In this document: piece after piece, positions 1 to 8,139 of the stretch
Layout of the letters: each line of letters opens with the position of its first letter
Numbering within the stretch: the first letter of the stretch is position 1
Translations under genes and position numbers: made by a program
Notes under the pieces: generated by a model
Seen by the model: the letters and a program-made list of their open reading frames with translations, nothing else
What the model was told of the DNA's origin: nothing
Database searches by the model: none
Assembly: GCA_963728145.1 (NCBI GenBank)
Contig: CAVSJA010000001.1
Location: 310,001 to 374,000, forward strand
Length of the DNA stretch: 64,000 bases
Source: CAVSJA01 sp963728145
Lineage (GTDB): Bacteria > Bacteroidota > Bacteroidia > Chitinophagales > Chitinophagaceae
Direction: 5' to 3'

Positions 1-1948
1 GTCTGCTGGCCGTATTCCCGGATCTTTTTTCAAAAGAGAAGGAAGATTAAATGACTATGAGGTGCTGATAAGCCGGTTGATCGACCGTTCGCTTCGCCCC
101 CTTTTTCCGGAAGATTATTTCTGCGATGTACAGGTTTTGATCACGCTGTTCTCCAGTGATTCCGAAGTCATGCCCGACTCACTCGCATGCTTAGCTGCTT
201 CTGCAGCACTCGCAGTTTCCGATATTCCAATTAAAGAGATCATTTCCCAGGTAAGAGTGGCTCGCATCGATGGAAACTTTGTTGTTAATCCGATTCGCAG
301 CGAATTGGCAAAAGCTGATATGGATTTCATCATCGCGGCAACTGAAAAGAACCTGATGATGGTAGAAGGAGAATCTAATGAATGTTCGGAGGAAGACCTC
401 GTAAAAGCATTGGAGCTTGGCCATGATGCAATTAAAGTGCATATTCAGGCGCAGCGGGCATTGCGTGATAAAGTTGGAGCAAAAGAAAAGAGAGAATATA
501 AGAAACCCTTGCAAAAAGAAGAAATCCAACAAAAGGTTATTCAATTTGCCAAGGACAGGATCTACCAGATCGCGAAGGGTGCTCATCCAAAAAGCTTGAG
601 AAGTGAAGGCTTCGATAAATTAAAAGAAGAGCTCATTGCGTCTTTTGGTGAAGAACCGGCAGATGAAGATGTAAAACTGGCTAAGAAATATCTCGAGGAT
701 CTGAAATGGGAAGTTGTAAGAAATATGATTCTCGATGATCGCATACGACTTGATGGCCGCCAACTGGATGAAGTTCGCCCGTTAAGTATGGAAATTGACG
801 TATTGCCTGCACCACACGGATCAGCTTTGTTCACTCGTGGAGAAACACAATCGCTCACTACAGTAACCTTAGGAACGCCATTAGATGAACTACTGGTTGA
901 GAGTGCGGCAACGTCTGTATATTCAAAATTCATCCTTCATTATAATTTCCCGCCATTCTCAACAGGTGAGGTTAAGATGATGCGTGGACCGGGTCGTCGC
1001 GAAGTAGGACATGGTAACCTTGCCATGCGTTCATTGAAAAAAATGATGCCGGGTTCTGAATATCCCTACACCGTACGAATTGTAAGTGATATTCTTGAAT
1101 CCAATGGATCTTCGTCAATGGCTACGGTTTGTGCAGGTTCACTAGCATTAATGGATGCAGGTGTTCCAATTCCTAAGCACGTTACGGGTGTTGCCATGGG
1201 GTTGATCACGCGAAATACAGACAATAAGTATGCGATCCTTACCGATATTCTCGGTGATGAAGATCATCTCGGTGATATGGATTTCAAAGTAACGGGAACG
1301 CGTGAGGGAATTTGCGGAGTCCAGATGGATATCAAAGTGGATGGTTTAAGCATGGATACAATGCGCCAGGCACTCGAGCAAGCTCGTAAAGGTCGCTTGC
1401 ACATCCTGGAATCAATGTACAAGGAAATGCCATCGGCAAGAGAGGAAGTGAAACCACATGCTCCACGGATGGAAAAACTCTTCATTGATAAAGAATTCAT
1501 CGGTGCAGTTATCGGGCCCGGTGGTAAGATCATCCAGGAGATTCAACGCGAAACCGGAGCAACGATCAATATTGAAGAAGTTGGAAATTATGGAGAGGTT
1601 AGCATCTTCTCCCCGGCAAAAGAAGGATTGGATAAGGCTGTAGCATGGGTGAAAGGAATTGTTGCTGTGCCTGAAGTTGGTTCAGTTTATGAAGCAACAG
1701 TTAAAGGGATCAAAGAATTTGGCGCGTTTGTTGAATTCCTTCCAGGTAAGCAGGGATTGCTGCATATCAGCGAGATCTCATGGAAGAGATTGGATACCAT
1801 GGAAGGAGTATTAAATGACGGCGACAAAGTAAAAGTGAAATTGATCGGCATTGATCATAAGACAGGAAAATTCAAGTTGAGCCGCAAGGCGCTCATGCCT
1901 AAGCCTGAGGGCAGGCCGAGGCCTGAGGCGCCGGCGTCGAATGAATAG
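1..1948 (+). CDS. pnp: Polynucleotide phosphorylase, 5' end cut by window
   Basis: The protein is the 3'-5' phosphorolytic exoribonuclease of RNA turnover. The reading frame is open from base 2, so the true start lies upstream and roughly the first 70-80 residues are missing. What can be seen: the end of the first RNase PH domain (LISRLIDRSLRPLFPEDY), the alpha-helical linker, the second RNase PH domain with RGPGRREVGHGNLA and the acidic catalytic stretch DILGDEDHLGDMDF, a KH domain (GAVIGPGGKIIQEIQ) and a C-terminal S1 domain (GAFVEFLPGKQGLLHISEI). The order is that of complete bacterial PNPases. The stop codon is followed directly by a word-repeat array and then by a strong terminator at 2078-2108. 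Identity is certain. Confidence 0.97.
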   Translation, partial: SAGRIPGSFFKREGRLNDYEVLISRLIDRSLRPLFPEDYFCDVQVLITLFSSDSEVMPDSLACLAASAALAVSDIPIKEIISQVRVARIDGNFVVNPIRSELAKADMDFIIAATEKNLMMVEGESNECSEEDLVKALELGHDAIKVHIQAQRALRDKVGAKEKREYKKPLQKEEIQQKVIQFAKDRIYQIAKGAHPKSLRSEGFDKLKEELIASFGEEPADEDVKLAKKYLEDLKWEVVRNMILDDRIRLDGRQLDEVRPLSMEIDVLPAPHGSALFTRGETQSLTTVTLGTPLDELLVESAATSVYSKFILHYNFPPFSTGEVKMMRGPGRREVGHGNLAMRSLKKMMPGSEYPYTVRIVSDILESNGSSSMATVCAGSLALMDAGVPIPKHVTGVAMGLITRNTDNKYAILTDILGDEDHLGDMDFKVTGTREGICGVQMDIKVDGLSMDTMRQALEQARKGRLHILESMYKEMPSAREEVKPHAPRMEKLFIDKEFIGAVIGPGGKIIQEIQRETGATINIEEVGNYGEVSIFSPAKEGLDKAVAWVKGIVAVPEVGSVYEATVKGIKEFGAFVEFLPGKQGLLHISEISWKRLDTMEGVLNDGDKVKVKLIGIDHKTGKFKLSRKALMPKPEGRPRPEAPASNE

Positions 1949-2013
1949 TTGATTGGTTAATTGGTTGACTGGTTGATTGGGTTGACAGGGTTAACAGGGT
2001 TGACAAAGTTGAC
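1949..2013 (+). repeat. Single-arm word-repeat array after pnp
   Basis: Begins on the base after the pnp TAG. It has four 8-base words (TTGATTGG, TTAATTGG, TTGACTGG, TTGATTGG), then switches to 9-base words (TTGACAGGG, TTAACAGGG, TTGACAAAG). There is no opposite arm. Nearly the same 8-base words follow the FKBP gene at 59219. Confidence 0.85.
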
Positions 2014-2077
2014 GACAGAAGGGAATGTGAAAATGGTTTTGGATAACATAGATGAATCTTATTACGAATAAATAGTC

Positions 2078-2108
2078 AAGGTCTGTGGTAAAACCACAGA
2101 CCTTTTTT
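2078..2108 (+). terminator. Intrinsic terminator downstream of pnp
   Basis: Perfect 11-bp stem (AAGGTCTGTGG with CCACAGACCTT) around a 5-base loop, running into six T residues. It sits 130 bases after the pnp stop, beyond the word-repeat array. The 170 bases from here to prmA contain a small imperfect inverted repeat (CCCGAATGTTCGGGA near 2123) and nothing else clear. Confidence 0.9.
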
Positions 2109-2278
2109 GTTTACGAGTTACGTCCCGAATGTTCGGGATACGATTTCTTCAAACGCTGCTTTCCTTATTTAATTTTGGTCTCAATTTTGACAGAGTTATT
2201 TACACTTCAACATCAGCAGCTTCGGGACGTAATTCGTAATTCGTATCCCCGATCTAATCGGGCGACGTAAATCTTCTT

Positions 2279-3091
2279 ATGGATGATTATATCAAAATAC
2301 TAATTGAAAATATATCACAGGAACAAAAAGATATTCTCATTGCGCAATTGAGCCTGATTGGCTATGATGGATTTGAAGAAGGAATAAATTATCTCCATGC
2401 ATTTATTCAGGCAGACAGTTTTAATGAAGAGGAATTATTAAATATTAATCCGCAGTTTTCCTTCAGAAAGGAGTTGATAAAGGCGCAGAATTGGAACGAG
2501 GCCTGGGAGAAGAGTTTTCAGCCTGTTGAAATAGACAAATTCTGCAGAGTAAGAGCAAACTTTCATGAACCCCTAACCGAATTTACCTACGAAATAATCA
2601 TTACACCGAAGATGAGTTTTGGTACAGGTCATCATGCGACTACATACCTGATGATTGAATTCATCAAAGAAATTGATATCAAAAACAAACTTGTCCTTGA
2701 TTTTGGAACTGGTACTGGAATACTTGCAATTCTTGCAGAAAAGATGGGAGCCGCAAACGTGATTGCATTTGATAATGACGACTGGAGCATTAAGAATGCT
2801 GAAGAAAATTTCTTTGTCAACCGCTGTAAATCAATTGTGCTGAAGAAAGCGGATACCATTGATACTGAAGACCGTTTTGACATTATTTTGGCAAACATTA
2901 ACAAAAATGTCCTGCTTTCAAATATGGCTGTTTTAGGGCAACATTTGAAATCTTCCGGCGTTTTGATATTGAGCGGTTTATTGACAGGAGATCGTGGCGA
3001 TATTGAAAAAGAAGCGTTAAAGAATGGATTGAATCTGCAGCAGGCTATGGAAAAAAATGGATGGATCGCTCTGAGATTTGAAAACGCTTGA
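2279..3091 (+). CDS. prmA: Ribosomal protein L11 methyltransferase
   Basis: S-adenosylmethionine-dependent enzyme that methylates ribosomal protein L11. 270 aa, within the family range. The N-terminal third is the degenerate substrate-recognition domain. The catalytic part has the PrmA signature FGTGHHATTYLMIEF (about residues 117-131), the SAM-binding motif VLDFGTGTGILAILA (about 138-152), the acidic end of strand 2 (AFDNDD) and LANINKNVL, which replaces the NPPY-type motif. The ATG at 2279 gives the expected N-terminus; there is no purine-rich ribosome site, as is usual in Bacteroidota. Same strand as pnp but separated by a terminator, so it probably has its own promoter. Confidence 0.95.
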   Translation: MDDYIKILIENISQEQKDILIAQLSLIGYDGFEEGINYLHAFIQADSFNEEELLNINPQFSFRKELIKAQNWNEAWEKSFQPVEIDKFCRVRANFHEPLTEFTYEIIITPKMSFGTGHHATTYLMIEFIKEIDIKNKLVLDFGTGTGILAILAEKMGAANVIAFDNDDWSIKNAEENFFVNRCKSIVLKKADTIDTEDRFDIILANINKNVLLSNMAVLGQHLKSSGVLILSGLLTGDRGDIEKEALKNGLNLQQAMEKNGWIALRFENA

Positions 3092-3133
3092 TCCGTTTGA
3101 TTTTGAACAAGAAGGATTAAGGTGTTTTTTCCG

Positions 3134-3141
3134 TATTTTTG
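3134..3141 (+). promoter_or_regulatory. Possible -7 element before plsY
   Basis: TATTTTTG matches the Bacteroidota TAnnTTTG element and lies 27 bases before the plsY ATG. No TTG was found at the usual 19-23 base distance upstream, so the call is weak. Confidence 0.3.
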
Positions 3142-3168
3142 ACCCTCCACTTCAACCCAACTATTCTA

Positions 3169-3822
3169 ATGAATGAAGTTCTACTCATTGTAGTAGCGTA
3201 CTTGATCGGCTCTATTCCTACAGCAGTTTGGATTAGTAGAGGCTTTTTTGGAGTTGATATACGCGATTATGGCAGCGGAAACTCCGGTGCTACCAATACC
3301 TTCCGTGTTTTAGGCTCCCGTTGGGGTGTAGCCGTAATGATTTTCGATATTCTCAAAGGTTTTCTTGCAGTTAAGCTTGCCTGGCTGATGCCTTATTATA
3401 TAGACCATGAATTAGCGAGAACAGGATTCCAGGTGGGCCTTGGTCTTGCAGCGATGCTAGGACATATCTTTCCAATCTGGGCAGATTTTCGTGGAGGCAA
3501 GGGTGTGGCTACTTTATTTGGCCTGGTGTTGGGCATCTCCCCATGGACTGCGATCTGTTGCGTTGGGGTATTCTTGTTAGTATTATATGTGACAAGGTTT
3601 GTATCCCTGAGTTCAATTCTCGCCAGTGTTGCATTCCCTGTATTCATATTGATCATCTTTAATGTAGATAATATAGCATACCGGGTGTTTGCTGTAGCGG
3701 TTGCATTATTGGTTATTCTCACTCATCAGAAGAATATCGGCCGTTTGCTACGTGGAAGTGAAAGCAAGGTTCCCATACTCAAATACCGCGATAGAAGAAG
3801 AGATCGCAGAAGAAATAAATAA
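3169..3822 (+). CDS. plsY: Glycerol-3-phosphate acyltransferase PlsY
   Basis: Inner-membrane enzyme that transfers an acyl group from acyl phosphate to glycerol-3-phosphate, the first step of phospholipid synthesis. 217 aa from the ATG at 3169, chosen because it begins directly with the first membrane helix (NEVLLIVVAYLIGSIPTAV). All three PlsY motifs are visible: YGSGNSGATNTFRVLG, GHIFPIWADFRGGKGVAT and HQKNIGRLLRGSESK. About five hydrophobic segments alternate with these loops. The C-terminus is very basic (DRRRDRRRNK), which fits the cytoplasmic side. It follows prmA by 77 bases. Confidence 0.96.
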   Translation: MNEVLLIVVAYLIGSIPTAVWISRGFFGVDIRDYGSGNSGATNTFRVLGSRWGVAVMIFDILKGFLAVKLAWLMPYYIDHELARTGFQVGLGLAAMLGHIFPIWADFRGGKGVATLFGLVLGISPWTAICCVGVFLLVLYVTRFVSLSSILASVAFPVFILIIFNVDNIAYRVFAVAVALLVILTHQKNIGRLLRGSESKVPILKYRDRRRDRRRNK

Positions 3823-3932
3823 CCTTAACAAACCAATTTGTTAAAGCGATTTTTTGCTTAGCCTGTAAGAATAAATTCTTTTCCACGTTTCTTACCTGGT
3901 ATAATCATTGATTAAATATCTAAAACATCACC

Positions 3933-4754
3933 ATGAATAAGCTGTTATTTGCAGCCTGCGTTTCATTAATTCTATCTGCTTGCTCAAAGAATGCTATCAC
4001 AGGAAGAAAGCAGCTTACCTTTTTTAAAGAATCGGATATCCAGGCAATGGCTTCGGAGCAATATGCAGAATTCCTTGCCGAGAACAGAAACAAGCTGGTA
4101 AGTGAATCAAACCGCGATGGTGAAATGGTTCGCCGGGTTGGACAGCGCATCTCAGCAGCTATTACAAAGTTTTATACAGAACAAGGAAAGGCAAAAGAAC
4201 TCGAAGGTTACAAATGGGAATACAATCTCGTTGATTCGAAAGAAGTCAATGCCTGGTGTATGCCTGGTGGAAAGATTGTTGTTTATACTGGCTTGCTTCC
4301 TATAACTCAAAATGAAGCCGCACTGGCGGTAGTGGTAGGTCATGAAGTGGCTCACGCGCTTGCTAAGCATGGCAATGAAAGAATGAGCCAGGGTGCAGCC
4401 CAACAATTGGGAGGAGTAGCGTTATCCGTTGCCGTTGCAGACAAGAGTCCTGAAGCGCAGCAGCTAATGCTGGAAGCTTATGGCATTGGATCTACAGTGG
4501 GAGGAACCCTTCCATTTTCCCGCAAACACGAGTTGGAAGCCGACAAATTTGGATTGGTTTATGCCGCACTCGCCGGTTATAACCCGCAGGAAGCAATTTC
4601 ACTTTGGCAGCGTATGGCCAAAGCCGGTAGCGGTGAAAAACCACCCGAAATGCTCAGTACCCACCCCACAGAAGAAACCAGGATCCAAAAATTAAAGGAA
4701 ATGATGCCTGAGGCGCTTAAATACTATAAACCTATGAATGCGAATGGGAAGTAA
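3933..4754 (+). CDS. M48-family zinc metalloprotease lipoprotein
   Basis: Lipobox LSAC with Cys at residue 17, so a lipid-anchored periplasmic protein. The zinc-binding motif HEVAHALAKH starts at about residue 137 and the third ligand lies in HELEADKFGLVYAALAGYNP near residue 202, the standard M48 layout. 273 aa, the size of LoiP/BepA-catalytic-core proteins without the TPR tail. Such enzymes degrade misfolded outer-membrane proteins. Intact active-site residues suggest a working protease; the substrate cannot be told from sequence. Confidence 0.9.
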   Translation: MNKLLFAACVSLILSACSKNAITGRKQLTFFKESDIQAMASEQYAEFLAENRNKLVSESNRDGEMVRRVGQRISAAITKFYTEQGKAKELEGYKWEYNLVDSKEVNAWCMPGGKIVVYTGLLPITQNEAALAVVVGHEVAHALAKHGNERMSQGAAQQLGGVALSVAVADKSPEAQQLMLEAYGIGSTVGGTLPFSRKHELEADKFGLVYAALAGYNPQEAISLWQRMAKAGSGEKPPEMLSTHPTEETRIQKLKEMMPEALKYYKPMNANGK

Positions 4755-4839
4755 CTCATTCAAGTAAGTCTCTAAGGCTATACAAGGGCTAGGGGTTTTA
4801 CTGTATTTATCGTTAATCTACGATTTTTCAGACCAAAAT

Positions 4840-4871
4840 TTGGGCTGGCAAGCTTAGCTTTCGTACATTTG
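4840..4871 (+). promoter_or_regulatory. Bacteroidota-type promoter
   Basis: TTG at 4840-4842, 21 bases of spacer, then a perfect TACATTTG (TAnnTTTG) at 4864-4871, 47 bases before the ATG at 4919. This is the cleanest promoter in the window. Confidence 0.7.
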
Positions 4872-4918
4872 CAATCCCGTACAAAAGTAAACCCTAAGCT
4901 TCACCCAAAAATTAATGC

Positions 4919-5365
4919 ATGTCTCAACAATTGTTGGAAAAGCTTGAGCTCCACGACGAAAAGAATATTCTCATCCAGGGGCTCCCATCTTCTATTGAAA
5001 AGCAGTTCGTAAAACTGTCTTTTGCTAAAAATGTAACGCCTCTCTTAAAAATCAGGAAAATCGATTTTGCCCTGGTTTTTGCAGTAAATGAAAATCAACT
5101 TTCAGGCATTATGCGGGAAGTTTTACCAGCCCTCCATCTACAAGCCAAGTTTTGGGTCGCTTATCCCAAAATAACTTCCAAGATTGTAACTGATCTGAAC
5201 CGCAGTTGCAGTTGGGATTGTGTTCGCTGTGGTGGATTTGAAAGCACCCAAGAGGTTGCACTTGACCATGTATGGGTTGCAATGCGATTTGATCGCACGA
5301 AGGAAATTCTCAAAGCTTCCGGACGTACGGCCAGCCGTAGAGCAGTTGCGGCAATCGCTGAATAA
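4919..5365 (+). CDS. Unknown 148-aa cytoplasmic protein
   Basis: No signal peptide or membrane segment. The chain reads as a small alpha/beta protein: LHDEKNILIQGLPSSIEKQF, an acidic-hydrophobic strand FALVFAVNE, a conserved-looking LQAKFWVAYPKITSKI, and a C-terminal ALDHVWVAMRFD. This pattern (strand, 'W..YPK', then 'DDxWxAlRFR'-like end) recalls the DUF3052-type family, but I am not certain of that link. It has its own promoter at 4840 and is followed by a terminator at 5421, so it is probably a single-gene unit. Function unknown. Confidence 0.75.
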   Translation: MSQQLLEKLELHDEKNILIQGLPSSIEKQFVKLSFAKNVTPLLKIRKIDFALVFAVNENQLSGIMREVLPALHLQAKFWVAYPKITSKIVTDLNRSCSWDCVRCGGFESTQEVALDHVWVAMRFDRTKEILKASGRTASRRAVAAIAE

Positions 5366-5420
5366 GCCCTGCCCGGCTGACACCAATCGGACGGGATCCT
5401 GGAATAATCTTTTTACATTA

Positions 5421-5450
5421 GGTTTGTCGCTAAGCGACAAACCTTTTTTT
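5421..5450 (+). terminator. Intrinsic terminator touching the next start codon
   Basis: Perfect 10-bp stem (GGTTTGTCGC with GCGACAAACC), three-base loop TAA, then seven T residues at 5444-5450. The ATG of the CYTH gene is the very next base. The same hairpin would occupy the whole translation-initiation region of that gene. Confidence 0.85.
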
Positions 5451-5972
5451 ATGTCCTTTATCAATGTGGAGATAAAAGCGCGCAGTATCAGGGTGGATGA
5501 GGTCAGGGATTGGTTACTCAATCATCATGCTGAGTTCAAAGGAACCGACCATCAAACAGATACCTATTTCAACGTTAGCTCCGGAAGATTAAAATTGAGA
5601 GAAGGAACTATTGAGAACAATCTCATTTACTATGAAAGAATTGACCAGGGTGGTCCGAAACTATCCGATTGTCAACTAACAACGGTGAATAATCCAGCAG
5701 TATTAAAGGATATGCTTGAACGTTCTATTGGAATTAAAGTAATAGTTAAGAAGAAGAGGGAGATCTACTTCATTGAAAACGTCAAGTTTCATATTGATGA
5801 GGTACCTGGACTTGGAAACTTTGTTGAGATTGAAGCCAGCAATTTGAATAAAGCTGTTTCCAGGGAAGAATTACTCCGGCAATGCAATTATTATATGAGG
5901 GAATTGGAGATTGCTGAGACTGACCTTGTGGATAGGTCATACAGTGATATGCTAGTAGCAAAGCTTACTTGA
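5451..5972 (+). CDS. CYTH-domain protein (CyaB/triphosphatase-like)
   Basis: The CYTH fold binds triphosphates inside a beta tunnel; members are class IV adenylate cyclases or thiamine/inorganic triphosphatases. 173 aa from the ATG at 5451. This start is preferred over longer in-frame extensions because the next residues, NVEIKARS, are the normal first strand of the family. Other conserved strands: DTYFNVSSGRLKLREG, LIYYERIDQGGPKLSD, VKKKREIYFIENVKFHIDEV and LGNFVEIEA. Its start codon directly abuts a terminator hairpin. The last 8 bases overlap the end of dnaG on the other strand. Exact substrate not predictable. Confidence 0.88.
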   Translation: MSFINVEIKARSIRVDEVRDWLLNHHAEFKGTDHQTDTYFNVSSGRLKLREGTIENNLIYYERIDQGGPKLSDCQLTTVNNPAVLKDMLERSIGIKVIVKKKREIYFIENVKFHIDEVPGLGNFVEIEASNLNKAVSREELLRQCNYYMRELEIAETDLVDRSYSDMLVAKLT

Positions 5973-7896
5973 GGATAACTGTTCCGATGCGTTGAGTGAG
6001 TACAATTTCAAGTTGCTTCAGGTGCTGATGCGTTTGCAAAAGGACCAGTTGATCTTCAGCGTTGTGCTGCTTTTCGAGATCACGCTGATTCTCTTCGATG
6101 AGTTTCTTGATCTTTCTTAGTTTAAGGTAACTGAGCGTTGATTGAACATCTTCCACATACATTTCTTCCCGCGTCAGTATCTTTCCTTCGAAATGATCCT
6201 TCCAGTTTGAACTTAATTCGTAGGGGAAATCGATTATTGAAACCACAAGCGTACTCAATTGCTGATCCTCGTAATAAAGGAAATTTTTGGCTGTAGGTTC
6301 AATACCTCCATCGTACCAGATTTTATAATGCTCGAGTATCTTGTTAAGTTGATCGTTTTCGATGATGTTTTGATCCAAAGTTTCATCAAATATGAAGTCG
6401 GCTACTCTTTTGCTTTCGTCCCAGGGCTTTAATCCAAAATCCAAAAGACAGCGGATCAAAGCACGTTCCTGCAATTCATCCCTGTTCAGTAAATTAAAAG
6501 TATCATCCTCTATGCCTTGTTCTAACGCCTGGTCTTCATAATAGGAAGTATCGGTTTGCTGCGACCTGCTTTCCTGCTTTCCAATTTTATCCCTGATGAA
6601 TTTGTTCACCAACGCATGCAAACCCGACTCTTCAATTTTTAAAATATCGGCACATCGGTGAATATAATCCTGCTGCCTCGTGAAATCTTCTATCTTGTTT
6701 ATTTTTGAAATTGTGTCGGCGACCTGGTTGACAACAGTAGCCTTTTTTGCTGAATCATTTCCAGCCTCCTTCAACAAAACTTCAAGTTGAAATAGAATAA
6801 AGTCTTTCTTATTGCTTCTTATGAATTCCTGGAACTTTGCAGGGCCAATTTTGTTTACATAGCTATCGGGATCTTCCTTATCCGGAATCAATGCCAACTT
6901 TACATTCAAACCTTCTTCCAGCGCCATATCCAATCCACGCAATGCAGCTTTTATACCGGCTGCATCTCCATCATAAAGAATCGTGAGATTGTTCGTGTAT
7001 TTCTTTATCAGTCGAAGCTGATCCTGCGTTAGTGAGGTTCCACCAGATGCAACAACATTTTCAATTCCCGCCTGGTGCAATGAGATAACATCGGTATAAC
7101 CTTCTACCAGCAGACACTCATCATTCTTATCAATCGCCTGCCGTGCGAAATAAGAGCCATAAAGGATCTTGCTCTTAATGTATATTTCATTCTCCGGAGT
7201 ATTGATATATTTCGGTGCCCGGTCGTTATTCGCAATGATCCTGGCTCCAAAACCAATAACCTTTCCGGTTTGATTATGTACAGGAAAGATCACTCTACCC
7301 CGGTAATTGTCCACCAATCGCTCATCCCGCATAACCACAAGACCCGTCTTCAAAAGGTATTCCGCGTTGTATTGAGCCGCAATTGCTGCCTTTGCAAAAT
7401 CATCTCTTTCCTGGAGGCAATAGCCCAATTGAAAACGTTTGATAATCTCTTCACGAAATCCCCTTTCCTTCAAATAAGCCAGACCGATATCCTGTCCTTC
7501 GTCGTTTTCAAAAAGATTCTTTGCGAAATGCTGCTGCGCAAAACCATTGATGATAAAAAGGCTGTCGGAAACCTGCTGTAATTGCTTTATTTCCGGACTT
7601 GAGACGGTTTCCTCAATTTCTACATTGTATTTATTCGCTAACCACCTCAATGCCTCCACGTACGAATACTTTTCGTGTTCCATTAGGAAGCTAATGCTAT
7701 TACCACTCTTTCCGCAGCCAAAGCATTTATAGATTTCTTTTGAAGGAGAGACTGTAAAAGATGGTGTCTTCTCGTTGTGAAAAGGGCAGAGTCCAAGGTA
7801 ATTCGCACCTCGTTTCTTAAGCTTTACGAAGCCGCCAACAATCTCGATAATATCGATTCTGCTTTGGATTTGCGATATGGTTTGTTGGCTTATCAC
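5965..7896 (-). CDS. dnaG: DNA primase
   Basis: Makes the RNA primers for DNA replication. 643 aa. N-terminal CHC2 zinc finger with Cys37, His40, Cys58 and Cys61 (CPFH ... CFGC), then the RNA polymerase core (LGYCLQERDDFAKAA, GRVIFPVHNQTGKVIGFGAR) and the TOPRIM part with the metal-binding LLVEGYTDVISLHQAGI and LYDGDAAGIKAA. The C-terminal third (helicase-interaction region) is poorly conserved, as is usual. The gene is convergent with the CYTH gene, sharing 8 bases at the 3' ends. The ATG at 7896 gives the canonical ISQQTISQIQSRIDI start. Confidence 0.97.
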   Translation of the reverse strand: MISQQTISQIQSRIDIIEIVGGFVKLKKRGANYLGLCPFHNEKTPSFTVSPSKEIYKCFGCGKSGNSISFLMEHEKYSYVEALRWLANKYNVEIEETVSSPEIKQLQQVSDSLFIINGFAQQHFAKNLFENDEGQDIGLAYLKERGFREEIIKRFQLGYCLQERDDFAKAAIAAQYNAEYLLKTGLVVMRDERLVDNYRGRVIFPVHNQTGKVIGFGARIIANNDRAPKYINTPENEIYIKSKILYGSYFARQAIDKNDECLLVEGYTDVISLHQAGIENVVASGGTSLTQDQLRLIKKYTNNLTILYDGDAAGIKAALRGLDMALEEGLNVKLALIPDKEDPDSYVNKIGPAKFQEFIRSNKKDFILFQLEVLLKEAGNDSAKKATVVNQVADTISKINKIEDFTRQQDYIHRCADILKIEESGLHALVNKFIRDKIGKQESRSQQTDTSYYEDQALEQGIEDDTFNLLNRDELQERALIRCLLDFGLKPWDESKRVADFIFDETLDQNIIENDQLNKILEHYKIWYDGGIEPTAKNFLYYEDQQLSTLVVSIIDFPYELSSNWKDHFEGKILTREEMYVEDVQSTLSYLKLRKIKKLIEENQRDLEKQHNAEDQLVLLQTHQHLKQLEIVLTQRIGTVILK

Positions 7897-8050
7897 TTTG
7901 ATTATTAGCTAGAAATGCGAGCTGATTGAATTTTATTAGTTAGTCATTTCACCCATCTTTTCAATCAGCGAAAGTTACTATTTGTAACCATTCGCAAGAA
8001 TAATTAATAATGAGCAGTAATAAAAATATTCGAGCTGGCAATACCACGAA

Positions 8051-8074
8051 AATTACCCCTTGGGGTGAAATTTT
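8051..8074. promoter_or_regulatory. Dyad site, copy 1, upstream of the kinase gene
   Basis: ATTACCCCTTGGGGTGAA centred near 8060, about 79 bases before the ATG at 8140. The core is ACCCC-TT-GGGGT. A second copy in reverse orientation lies at 11400-11422, about 76 bases before the next target-like gene. A separate 8-bp inverted repeat (AATAGTTG / CAACTATT) follows at 8083-8109. Probable operator for the response regulator encoded here, by inference from position. Confidence 0.55.
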
Positions 8075-8139
8075 ATAAACAGAATAGTTGGAACTTTCAG
8101 ACAACTATTTCAGAAAAGCTATCCCATTAAATCATTAAT

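Noticed and set aside
5220..5450. Longer in-frame start for the CYTH protein
   Set aside because: It would overlap the previous gene and pass through the terminator; the conserved first strand begins right after the ATG at 5451.
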